This document shows positions 46,891-58,993 of a DNA stretch of 64,000 nucleotides, one piece after another. Position numbers and translations under genes: made by a program. This DNA is from Aquilaria yunnanensis. Its lineage: Eukaryota; Streptophyta; Magnoliopsida; Malvales; Thymelaeaceae. Location: NCBI GenBank assembly GCA_039654915.1, contig CM077600.1, forward strand, positions 43,012,492 to 43,076,491, read 5' to 3'. Numbering within the stretch: position 1 is the stretch's first letter; each line of letters starts with the position of its first letter. The notes under the pieces are model-generated. The model had not been told where the DNA came from. It saw only the letters and a list, made by a program, of their open reading frames with translations, and did no database searches.

Positions 46891-48133
46891 TGTTGGCCCA
46901 AATGCAACCAAGAGGGGGGATGAATTGGTTGTATTAAAAATTTTAGCAAAATCAAATTTTACAACTAAATTTACTTAACCAAAAATCAAGAACAAACTAA
47001 ACAAATATAAGGAAAATATAAAGCAAAATATAAAGAGAGACAAAAAAAGAGTGCATCGGGATTTATAGAGGTTCAATTCCACCAACCGGAGTTTATGTCC
47101 TTTCCTCAAACTTGCCCACTTGAGATTTCTTCCACTATCTCTTGATCAAGATTACAATGGTGTTTTCTTCAAGGTTCACACTCAACCAATCTCTAGTTTT
47201 CTCCAAGGCTCACTAGAAACCACTCTCTAATTTTCTTCAAGACTCACCAAAAACTACTTTATACTCAAGAGATTCTAAGACTTGGAATGTTTACAAACTC
47301 ACAAGCTCACACAATAGCACTCTTTGCTAGATATACAAGTGAAAGCACAAAACTTGGCTCTTTTCTCAAATGATGAACACTTTGATGAGCATTTGATGAT
47401 GAATCTTTGATCTTATTGCCAAGTTAGTTCCCAAAGTGTTTCTCTATGTTTTTATACTCATTTGGGAGCCAAAGAGACGTGGAAAACTTGTTGGAGACGT
47501 TTGGAAAAGCTCCACAAATTCTGGTAACCGTTGCTCTGTTTTTTTTTATGCAAAAGAGAAAAAGTTCCTGACTTCGTGTTAAGTTTCAAGTTTAATGGGT
47601 TAAACTCAATTTCGTCCTCCAACAGTAAAAAATGGCCGGAGACAGCTCATTAAAAGCTCTACCAGTCAGTCCAGGTGGCGTTCTCTGGTTCGTCCAAATG
47701 CCATTTGAATCTTTGATTGAAATCACGCCACTCGTAGAATTTGAACGAAGCTTTCAGGCTTCAACTTAACAGGTTAAAACCAGAGTTTAACGTGTTAACT
47801 GATGGTTTCGAAAAGTTACAAAAAACTCAGTCTACAGACTAAGCCAGTTTAACGCATTAAAGTAAAGACTTGGGAGCAACTTAGAAACACTTGTCATTTA
47901 TAAAATAAACTTGATTCAAACATTAACATATTTTGATGACCTGCTAACTTATCTTCAAAAATAAGTTTTATCATCAAACTTAAAACATATTTTTTGAAAT
48001 AACACTTGAAATACTTGGAATTTAAGCACAACTTTAACAAATCTATTTTGACTCAATAAAATAAGATTAAACATAATAACACAATATACTTGTCATCATC
48101 AAAATTAAATATTTTCTTGGAACAAATCCAACA
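46891..48133. mobile_element. Solo LTR, about 1.24 kb
   Basis: Begins TGTTGG and ends CCAACA, perfect 6-bp inverted ends. Flanked by a perfect 5-bp duplication ATTAC (46886-46890 and 48134-48138). It opens with TTGGCCCAAATGCAACCAAG followed by a G-run, a phrase common in plant LTRs. No internal domain and no partner LTR in the window. Unrelated by eye to the Copia LTR and to the solo LTR at 30069-31523. Confidence 0.82.
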
Positions 48134-48859
48134 ATTACTTTGTGATTTATTGCAGTAATCACAGTTGAAACAGTTGCAGTAATCATACATTTTTAACATT
48201 AACGAAAACTGCTATTTTCAATCGAAATCATTGTATGGACAAATCTAAAATATAAGAGCATTTATTTTGGCCCAAAAAATTATTTTAAATTTAAGTTCTT
48301 TAAAATATAAAAATTTTCTTTGATGAGAAAAAATATAGTATAAATCAAGTTGAATAAGACACCGTCTGCTTACTCTATTCAGCAACATAACTTCAGCCTC
48401 TTGGAAGAGCTGCGGAAGATCTGTAAATTAATGGAACTGGTGCGCTGCCAGCTCAGGTAGCTTGCTATTTTCGTCTTCCCTGCAGCCCAACACGTAACAT
48501 GAATGTATATACACAACATGACAACAATTATCCGAAACTCGAAAAGTGTATCAAAAACCATATTTTCATTTCTCATTGCATGCTGTTGGCTACAACCACA
48601 ATAGCCTCTATATATATACAAGTCATGTGTGCGATATCAAGACAACACTGGAGGGGAGAAAAGAAAAAGAAATTCAAACAAAAAAAAAATGGAGGACAAT
48701 TATACATAGGAAGATCGCCGTGTGTGGGCGGTTATTTAGGTGATTAAGCAGGCTTAAGGAGCACTAGTAGACGGGCAAAAGGGGTTAAAAAGAAAGAATT
48801 AATTTCAATTATTTAGGCCTCAGAGTAGAAAGCTAGAGGGTTCCATATAGCTATTCCCT
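48134..48859 (-). other. Villin 3' UTR and downstream DNA
   Basis: Downstream of the villin stop codon (48860-48862). No other gene seen. The poly(A) site cannot be placed with confidence. Short overlapping plus-strand frames near 48499-48747 look accidental. Confidence 0.5.
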
Positions 48860-51800
48860 CTAGAATAAGTCAACTTTCTTCTTATGCACGTCTTGTTTCC
48901 ATTTTGGCATTTCATAAAAGGCTTCTTTTGTCATCCCCAATACTGCCTCAAACTCTTCATCTCCCATGTAAGCCTAGCAAAAACAAGTTCAAAACATCAT
49001 GAACATTTATCAACCGCATTAACACAAATCTGGATATTCATATACGTATATATAAGAAGGAATGTTGCACCAAACCTCTCTCTGTTTAAAATCAATTCCA
49101 GTTACTGGATTTTCAGAATGAACCTTCAGCTGTTCATAACTGAATGTAATCTGACCGATTTTATTCTCAATGTTTTCCTGCTCAACCTCTTCCTTTGCTT
49201 CTGTGTCATCCTTGTTTGCTTCTGGCTCTTCAGAACCCTCCACTTCAGATGTAGCCATCTCACTTACTGACTGGCCTATAATTGTATCCGTAACATGTTA
49301 TATGTGCCCACAAACAGAAGATGGAGAGGATGGAAAAAAGCATATAGAAGTCCATTTTATTTGGAAAAATGACTTTTGTTTCTCTTTGCCCTTTTCAATG
49401 AAGAACTACAGAGATTTGACACTATTCTCGGGATGTATTTCAAAACTATAGGTGGCAGCATTCACGCGAGGATAAATACCACGAGAGTTGATGATTTTTG
49501 GCAAGCAGATCAACACAGCAGTCACCCTAAAGTAGCCATATTTCATTACGAAAAGATAATAACAAGAGCTGTCTTACCACGTGGGCTAGTTTCTACAGGA
49601 GTGCCGTCACTAGATCTGTCAGGGGAATCATCAGATGTGAGTTTCTTTGTTTCGGCTGTAAGAACTGATGAAAGAGCAGCTACAGCCGCTGCTCTTTGTG
49701 ATCCTTGACCAGATGGCTTTGAAGGGCTAGAAGGGTGGTCTTTGGTTGTTGAAGACGAATTAAATGCAGATGTTAAGGCAGCTAAAGCTTCAGCTCTTTG
49801 TCTTGGTCCCGGATTCCCACTGGACGTATCTTGGGCCTATAACAGCATTGATACCACCGAGAAGGAAAAAAATGAAAACCACCTGATTAGCAAATAATGA
49901 TAACCAAAACCCTTCTTCCCGTCAAGGAGAAGACAAGAAAGCCGCTCAAACGCCAAATTACTGAGCTCTAAACTGAAATATTTCATCTGAGTTGATTTTC
50001 TTTTCATTAGTTGGTAGGGACCTGGCTAAGGTAATATCATACATGGATGAAAAGAAAATCTCATTTGTAAATTTTTTTTATAGTGAAGACGTACAGCACC
50101 TGAATACAAGGTGGTGGTCTGCTAGAGTGATTCTTACAAGTTACAACAGAAGTAAAAATATCTACTACCCATTTTTATGACCTCTAATATGCGGGTGGAG
50201 CAGAAACCCGAAAACCTGCCTAATGGCTTCCCAAACAGCTTCGTTTTGTTGATAAAAACAGGAAGAAATATTTAGTTTGATAATTTATTCTATGCTGTTC
50301 TACAAGAAACTTGTGCGGCCAAAAGATAAAAATTAGAGGAGTTAAACAGAAAAAAAAAAGAAGAAAACTTGAATGAATAGGAACAAATGTAGTACCGTTG
50401 GAGTGGATTTCGTAGTAGAAGAGGGATTGAAGGCAGAAGATAAGGCAGCTAAAGCTGAAGCCCTTTGTGTGGGCCCACCATGGTTGCCACTGGATTTCTC
50501 CTGTCTCAACAACATATATTATAAATAAATACAGAATGAAGGAGTATATATCACCAAGATGAACAGTAGTGTATCGCACATGATACTTCTTCTTTTTTTT
50601 TTAACACCCTTTTCCTTTCTGTTAATTAGGGAGAAGATACCAGAAAACGCCAAGGAGGTTGCAACCTATGTTAAAAAATTATCTGCAGAACTAGTAGCTT
50701 TACGAAATTCTGTCCGGAAAATTCAGTGATGATCTTAGAACGAAAATATGGACAGGAACAGTATGGAGTGCAAGAAAACTGAAAGAACAAAAAACAGAAG
50801 AACGAACGTCGAGCAACAAGAAGCTCATCACAATGATAAGTGAGAAAATTCCAGTACAGATAACGACAAAGAAGGAGCACCGTGGGCTACTGTCCAGGAT
50901 TTTCTCATTTAACATGTCCCGTATAGAGACAGTTAGTTCAATAGCAAAATGGAGCTTTCATATCATGTTAAAGCATCAAACAAAAAACCAATTAGTCATA
51001 AGTGAAGATGACTCATCACAATGTAAAAGTCCTAACTAACCCATTAATGGTGTGGGACTTTCACACTTAACTTACATAATTACTAAGCTTTGCAGTTCAA
51101 ACAACTAGGAAGTTGTTAAACATACTTGACACTAGGAGTAGGGAGTTGTATCTAGTCTGATGAATAACAATATAAGGTAGTTTCTCTTTAAAAAATAAGC
51201 CCTGTGAAATGAAAGCTAAACCTTCTGAAAAGAACTATAAGATGATCTTATCACTTAACAACTGAATTCCATAGCAACGAGGAACTTAAGTGTTGTAATG
51301 CATCTTTATGAATTCTTTTTAGAAGAAAAAGGAAGATAACATGCATAATAACCATGAGAACAATCACCTGACAGATTCATGTGCTAAAGTTTTCAAGATT
51401 GGTGCACAAACTAGAATTTTAGATGTTTTATCTTTGTACGTGTCTTATTTCTAGCTGTAACTGTAATTATTGGAAATTATTTTCATCATAGTATAAATAT
51501 CTCGGTAATAGTTGAAAACACGTAGCTCAGTTTTACACAATTTCCTCGACTCTATCATACCAAATTATCAACAATTTGAAGTATTCTCTACATTTTATAA
51601 AATGTATGAAAACTACCAAAGGATGCATCCTCACATATCCATTTTAATTTAAAATTTTTTTAAATATAAATTTCTTTTAAGAACAAATTGAAGCAAGCTC
51701 TTACTTCCATGGCATGGATTGCCCCAAAAAGTAATGCTACCTTCTTCTGGAATGAGTTCCCGTGGACCTGAATCACAAGGAAATGTTTATCTGTTTTACT

Positions 51801-54800
51801 TTGGCAAGAAACAGAATCTCACTAACAGGTTGACATAAGCGTATCAGTGACACATACACTTGCTTTTGTATGATCCCAAGAAAAGAATGTTGTGAAGAAA
51901 CAAGGTTCACTTCCTTCAGGAACTTTGTAAAGCGGAACATCTGGAGGCAGTCCATCTAGAGATGCAGCCATGTCTATGTATTTCTATACATAGCTTCTTT
52001 AAGTAACGAGTTACAAAGTTAAAGAGATATCACGTGAGAATTCATAATCATTTGAGTGCTACCTGACCAATTTCAAAAGCAGTTTGCTTTTCTTTGATGT
52101 CCACGCATTGGCCCACCCAAACAAATACCTCAGCATGTGTGTCAAGTATCAACATATCCTCAGTCAAGAGGTCATCTTGAGAAAAGTTATAGACTTCCTC
52201 AACCTAATGAAAGAAGATCAGACTGTACGTAAAATCTAGTTCATGTTTCAACAAATGTTAATCACCTAAGAAATTCATTACTAACCTCAAACTTCCCTGG
52301 CAGTTCCATGAGGAAACAGATATTACCAAAAATAAGAAGTTAGATTTTTTTTCCCTAAGCTTCAGAGAATACCAAAATAAACATGCACTCTGACCACATC
52401 ATAAACAACTATCACCTTTGTCAAAGGAGAATGTGAACAAGTGGGGCTCTCGGACAACCTCCACAGAAACTCGTTTGCTGGTATAGCCTTGTTTCCCTCC
52501 AAGAGCAAACCAGAAGGCAGAGCTCTCTGTTCCTTCTTTAGCATGTTTTATGGGTCCTCCTGGCTGTGCAATTACAGAAAATTCATATATTAATAGCATC
52601 GCATGTACAAAAGGAAAAAAAAAAAGGAAAAGTAATAATGCTACAATGCTCAAGCCCTTAACATACATGGACTAAATTTCATGTGGCTATAGATTCAGGC
52701 ATAGGCTGTCAAGTCATTCCTAATGGATATTAAGCTGAAAATTTTCATGTGGTATTGAAGACCAAGTTTGTATTACCCTATTTGTTGTTCTTAATAATTT
52801 CATTAAGTTTCCAAGTGAAGGAGCGTATTAACCAATCTTGTTTTAGATCCTAAGTAAGATCTCTTATGACCCTGTCTTTGAGCTCTTCCACTTATTGCAC
52901 CTTCTTTGCTCTAAAGTTGGAAAACAATAAAGCAGGGCTCCAGTTAACACACAATATTATGCAAAAGGGAACAACATGCTGACCATTTAACACCAAATTT
53001 TAAGTAAGCTCATCTGTCTTGTCTTTTTCTTTTCTTTTTTTTTTCTGTCTCGACATGCATATTTTGACACATGGTGCAAATGCCACAAATTTTCAAAGAG
53101 AAATTTACATATTGTCCATGCCACAGTGATGGCAAAAGAACAAGTTAAAATTTTTCTTGTGCATACCTTCAAAAATCCAGCAACTTTAGCACCTAGTTGC
53201 TGTTGCTCATAAGAGCTTTTATTTCCATTCCAAGTGAACATCATAGATCCGGATTGCAGAACAAGACACTCAGTGGAGTTCAGTGATGTTGCCACCTGTG
53301 TGAAATTAAGTTTGGGAGGAAATTTTGTGTTAGATTATCAAAGCACTTTCGACAATCATCAGGTCACAATAGCAGCAAAATAAATTTGTAACACCAATTT
53401 TTTCCCTTTCGAAGGCTTTCTCATTGTTGCAGTACCATAATACTAACATTCTTTTCAAGCAGAAAAACTAAAAGACACCGAGTGGGCAATGGGCTACAAA
53501 CCCAAGAGAAAATAATCACGTATTAGTAAATTCCTTGAAAACCTTAAAAACTCTGACTTTAAGTGTTTTTCTGTCTCAAAGATCTGAAATTTGTCCAGCC
53601 ATTTTGGTTTTTGAATAGCCACAGAGCTGTACATCCAATTGACAGCCTTCTGCTTATTTCCCTCTACGCCAAAGAATTTGCTCTTGCGATCAGTAGAATA
53701 GCCTTTCTCTGGTTGGTTATAGACCTCATTGCACACTAAGCCCACACTTCTTTTTTGACAGAACTTGCCCAAACACGGTTACTGCCCTTTCCTTGCCTGC
53801 CAAATCCTACTGGCTTTCTCTGCTTGTAATATTATTAGAAAGGAGGTAGTTAACTCATTCAGCCATTTCTCACATAAGAAACCCATTCAGTAACCCTCCT
53901 TTGGTCTGCTCACACAAAGGCAATACTTTGACTAGTGATCGGGTCTCAGGAAAAGTATTGTTACCTTCCTCTGAGTTTAGACTGATCCTTTTTTTTTTTT
54001 ACAGCTTTTAACCTATAGCAACCCTTCTTTGTTCCAAGTCTGTGGCTTCCATCAGGGCCAGAGCCCTCCATCCAGTTTTCATGTAGCTTTAAAAAGTCCT
54101 CCTTAACGGATTTGATTTCCTACCTATTAGAGTCCACTGTGAATAACACTTCCTGAACTGCATCTTGCCATTCTAGAGATACAGTTTGTCACCAAAGCAC
54201 CTTTGTTTTGAAAAATGGGGCTGTTAGGTTACCTTTATATTTTAGTATTTGTTTTCTTCCATGTCAGGTTTTGTGTTTGTGAATGTTAAAGCATTCAACC
54301 CAAAACTGATTGTCAATGGGTGAAGGGCCTCACCAAAAGATAAAGACTTATCTAACCCTTGACTTAGGCATGTGCAATTCAATAACTAAAAACAAGCCTG
54401 TCAAGTGTACCGTGACAAAGACTGGGGCCTATAACTCGATAGACAGGGTAGCGAAGAACCTTGGGCGCCAACACCGTGTAAAGCATTTAACTCAAAACCA
54501 ATTGGTTAATGAGTGGAGAGGCTAGCTAAATATAAAGCTTTAACAAACCCCTTGACTTAGCCATTTGAAATTTTACCACTTAACAGTGAAATCTCAATTT
54601 CATGTTTTCAAATTTAAAAATATATTTTTGGTAGAATTTGAAGAGAAAACTAATAATATTATAAGTGCAAAAAGGCTAAGTTGTGGAGAACAAAGTTTCC
54701 ATTTTCAACATGGGACAGGAAATGCCCATTACATAGCAAGAGCTATAAAAAATGAGCCATAAGACCGTGGAAAATAAATTTGTTCACAATTATATACACA

Positions 54801-57800
54801 AATAAAAGTTGTTCACAATTATATACACAAATAAAAGTTTAAACAAGAGAGCAAATGTTGCACTCAATGATACAAAGTGAACTGGGGACGATAAACCATA
54901 CCGCATCAACTTGTATGGCTTTACAGTTGAGAACTGATGTCCCAGATAGCCGGAAGAGAGCAACTTGATCTGCATTGTAAGTTTCATCTGTCAAACCCTT
55001 CTCTACTAGTTCATTTTTGTAGGCAGAGCTCATCCCACCCTGTGGTTGAACTCAACTATAAGAGTCATGTCTCCGAAAAAGAAAAAGGAAACAAAGGCAA
55101 ATATAAAGTTTTGTGTTGGCAAAGTTTTGATGTTGACATGAGTACCTTAAGCACCACCATTGGTTGAAAGAGGGCAGTAAATTGGGGCGGCTCTTTACCT
55201 TCAAATATGCGACCCTGTTCATGCGGGACATATTATGTAATGGACTTTAGAGTTACAGTACTCAAATCAGGCAAAGGAAATATTATACCTGAACTGGTCT
55301 CCCCTTTAGTGAGTTAAATACTGTATTTGCCAGCTCAACAGCCATTTTCTGATCCTCCTGAACAAAATTACTGAAAACTTAGAATTTGCAATCAGTAACC
55401 ATGACCATTAAAGAACAAATTTGGCAGAGAGCCATAAATGGGCGTAAAAGTGAGAAATGAAATGAATGTACTGGAGTGCAAAGGAAAGCAATAATATTCA
55501 TATATCTCTCCCTTTCCTTTTTCCCAGTGGAGAAGTTGACATGATGTCAAAGGTGCCCCAGCCCTTAAGCCCAGCCCTTAAGCTTAGAACTTTTACGTTG
55601 ACTAGTTACGTGTCATGTTTCGAAGTAAGAAGACAAATTGCAGACACATGTAAAACTCTATGCTCTTAAAGGGAAACCAATAAGACAGCATGAAGCTGAG
55701 GATTAGGCATTAATAACATAGCTGATGGGCCATCCAAGTGAAAGGCGAATGCATTTGTTGTAGCCTTATGCATGTGGATGAGAATTACCTGCTTACTGTT
55801 TTTCCCAAACCAGCAGCACAAAAAGTAATCTTCTTTCCGTTCACCTGCATGGTAGGTGTACAGTACAATGTAGCAGTCTCCAGTGTGAAATTTACCTACA
55901 TCCCCTTTAGACACTGGAGACTTGGCACTGCCATCTATGTACCATACCTAAAAGAAGACATTAGATCTCAGAATTCACCCACAATCATTTGTTAATTTTT
56001 TTCTTTTTTTTTTTTTTTTTGGGGGGGGGGGGGGGGGGGGCGGTGTTGGTTTGGAAAAACCCCTAAAATTCAAAATTAAATAAAACTGTGAATTCGACCT
56101 CCGTTTTACCACCCTCTTTGAGCAATGTGGGGTCTTCCTCATTCACGGGATTGCTCTTGGAACCCTTGACATCCATACCCTGTTGCTTCAACAAAGCTGA
56201 CAATGAAGGAAAACTGCTATTTATTGAGTTTCACTGGGAAATGTGATATATTTACATTTTGTTACCAAGCAACAAAATATACCTGCTACTCTTCCTCTTC
56301 CTTCCTCAGAAGCAGGAGTTGCAGACCCTGCTGGCCAGGTATCAAAATTAGATCTAAAGGAACGTGTTTCATAGCCTTGGATAATTCGAGTTGTACATGT
56401 CCATTTTGGTCTATTCTGGCCTGCAACAAATTCCTGGAAAATGCACGCAGAAATGAAAGTCCATGTAAGGACCAGAAGCAATGAATGAAATATTTCTGGC
56501 TACCTCAGCAACTTTGCTGGCAGCTTTTCGATCTTCCAGTTGTGTTGCACGGCCAACCCAGACAAACACCTCATCACCACAATCCAGTAAATAGCATTTA
56601 CTATTTTTCAACATGCCTTTAGAAAGTTCTCCTTCTAGAGGCATTGCCTCCCCATCGCTTATGCTACAGGAAGAAAACTGACTTAAATGAGCATTTCAAA
56701 CGAAGACTTAGCTTACTTTAGATGTTCAATCAGTGATAGACAGCCATAAACGAAGAGAGGTGCAAGATTTTCCATTAAAAAACATTGTGCTCGAATCATG
56801 ATTTTTATGAACTTACAAATTTACGAAGTTCAGGATAATGCTTTCAAGAGTAGGTTTCCCCATTTACAAGTCATATAAAATTGAAGTTTATTTTCGTTGC
56901 TTCTTCATTAAAATTAGCAAAAAATGAGATGTAAAAATAAAATCACCAATATACCTGTACAGTTTAGCAGGAATTTTCTCTGGGGTAACATCATCTTCAC
57001 CACCAACTTTCCTTCCAAGTGGAGCAAAACCACCAAAAATGACCCAGAACTCGCCTGAATCTGACTCTGTGTCTAGTTTTCCATCATCTGCAATGATGAT
57101 CACATCATACACATAAATGTGGGAATGAAAAAACTACTTGAAAGGTGGACTGCATGTCATCAAAACAACACTTGCTGAGAATTACAAACAAGTTACTAGA
57201 ATTTGACACCGTTTCATAGTTACTGAATGAGACCTTACCAACAACAGCAGCATTGCATGTTCCTTCATGGTATTGTTCCTTCAGATACTGAATTACCTCC
57301 AAAGCCTTTGCCCTCTCCTGAATATTAGAATTTGCTCCATTGAACTGATAAATCTTATGTTCAGTATCTAGAATAAATATATCATCGTGATTCAGTGAAG
57401 AACGAGCAAATGGAACCTGCAACAGGAAAATTTTTGCTTGCATTTAACTGATCTCTAGTGAAACAAGTTGTATCATTCATCATGGGACCTTCTGACCACA
57501 GTAATGATACTTGGCGTAAACCAAATATAATACCTGCCTCATTCTGACAACCCGTTTTCCTTTGCAAACGTACAAACGTGTTTCAAATTCCTCCTTCTCA
57601 ACCTTTCTGAATCCGGAAGCAACACCCCCTTCCAAAGGTATTATACAGGGTTTAAAGTAAGATAAGAATTTGTCTGATTCATGGCCTTGAAGCTCCCTAT
57701 GTTGCACAGCACGTCCCCCGAGGACCATATCAAGTTCGACAGTTTTAATAGCTGCAGTTCCAGCTTCATCCTGCAAGAAATTTCCCCCCAAAAATGATAA

Positions 57801-58993
57801 ATATTAACAGAAGAATAAGCAGAAACGTTCTGAGGGAAAAGGCCTTAAGCCATACTTAATTGAAATAAGGAGAGAACCATTAAACCAGACTGCACCTGAC
57901 TTGTTTCTTTTCCAATCCAGAAGTGTATATCATAAAAAAAAGATCCTCCCTTGCCGGCCGATGTCTACAATCAAGAAGAAGAAGAAGAGGAAGATGATGA
58001 TGAAAATGAAAATTGCACGAGGCATTTGTCCACCTGTTAAAATAGGTATACAGCGCCAAACGAAAAAGCAAAAGAAAAAATCAAAATGTTTTCAGTTAAG
58101 ACTAGTGTTTGCTTCGTACCAGAAGTTAAGAAGACAAGTATTATACTAAGTCCCATTCTAAGTGACAACCTATGAGGGTACAGGAAGTTGAAAATCTTGA
58201 TTGGCCTCGCAGAATCTTTCATTATTTTAAGTATTTTTAGTTTAAAAGGGTGAAAATTGCTCCTCCATAAAGACGACGCTAGCTTAAGATTCAGCAGTGA
58301 TACATGTTATGAATACAAGGTTAAATAACTTCACCATGAGGAGGTTTTTAATTCGATATTTCATCTTCAATAACCTTTTCAAACTTTAGAATTAAAATTA
58401 ATAGCTTCAAAGGAACAATCTTGTTCAAAGAGGGTTATATGTCTTAAGCCAGACTTGTATAATCATGCTATGCTACAGATTTAGTAACCATGTAACTTCA
58501 AGGGTATTAAGCCAGCTGATTTGTATCAACTCCATAACACTAGAGGAAAGTAACAATACCACACAAGAATACTAAGAAGACTAACTGGAGGCCATCAAGA
58601 GGCAGAGCATTACCCGCAAGACAATGTAAGAATCACCCATGTAGAATTTTCCATACTCAGACTCTGGCAAAGGAACAGGTTGAAAATTTTCAATCCGCCA
58701 AATATCAATCCCGCTACAGGACGTCAAGGTTTACCAGTGTTTTAAGTGAAAAAATTGCAACGGAGTGTATCAATAAACAATAGACCAAGAAACTAAATTC
58801 AGCATGGTTTGCACTCTAGGCACCAGATCAAAACAATTAAGCGATATTTTGTTTCATTGAATTACAAAAAACATAAAACATTTGGAAACATGAACATTTT
58901 CCCAAAACAAAGGTACTGGTACTTTATTCCAGGATACGCTTTCTGACCCACGCCTTGAAATGCAGGATCTAGGGCTTTCATAGAGCTTGCCAT
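48860..58993 (-). CDS. VLN2: Villin, VLN2/VLN3 type, actin filament-bundling protein
   Basis: Actin bundling, capping and severing protein of the gelsolin superfamily. Exons in transcript order: 58993-58938, 58713-58614, 57964-57896, 57770-57534, 57416-57239, 57087-56955, 56663-56504, 56433-56283, 56196-56099, 55947-55789, 55357-55289, 55214-55146, 55039-54902, 53295-53167, 52563-52416, 52296-52286, 52203-52063, 51983-51858, 51767-51705, 50500-50396, 49836-49578, 49275-49076, 48973-48860. All are GT..AG and in phase, giving 970 residues. It starts [20 protein letters not shown]. Six gelsolin repeats span about 20-725 (IDIWRIENF in the first, [12 protein letters not shown] in the last). A Ser/Ala-rich linker of about 180 residues has three RAxALAAL repeats. 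The C-terminal headpiece ends [14 protein letters not shown], holding the basic actin-binding motif. Linker and repeat sequence favour VLN2/VLN3 over VLN4/5. VLN2 is chosen over VLN3 from gene neighbourhood only. Confidence 0.95.
52286..52296 (-). other. 11-nt microexon of the villin gene
   Basis: Between introns of 119 bp (52297-52415) and 82 bp (52204-52285) lies an 11-nt coding exon reading GGAAGTTTGAG, flanked by CAG and GT. It completes a glycine codon and adds K, F, E, joining ...FSFDK to [11 protein letters not shown]. Skipping it would drop the GKFE segment and shift the frame. Confidence 0.85.
54284..54585 (-). mobile_element. TRIM element in a villin intron, with perfect target duplication
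   Basis: 302 bp, non-coding. Two terminal direct repeats (about 54284-54389 and 54477-54585) share GCATT(C/T)AAC, CAATGGGTGAAGG/TAATGAGTGGAGA and CCCTTGACTTAG. On the minus strand it begins TGTTAAGTGG and ends CTTTAACA. The 5-bp duplication GTGAA is perfect (54279-54283 and 54586-54590). A decayed primer site follows the minus-strand 5' repeat. It is a relative of 19664-19990 and 24600-24712. Confidence 0.82.
56004..56040. repeat. T(17)G(20) composite homopolymer
   Basis: 17 T followed directly by 20 G in the villin intron between exons 9 and 10. On the minus strand this reads C then A, the same layout as 743-781 and 13967-14000. Confidence 0.9.

Noticed and set aside
51380..51590. Possible LTR fragment with TATAAATA in a villin intron
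   Set aside because: No paired end or duplication could be found. Left as intron sequence.
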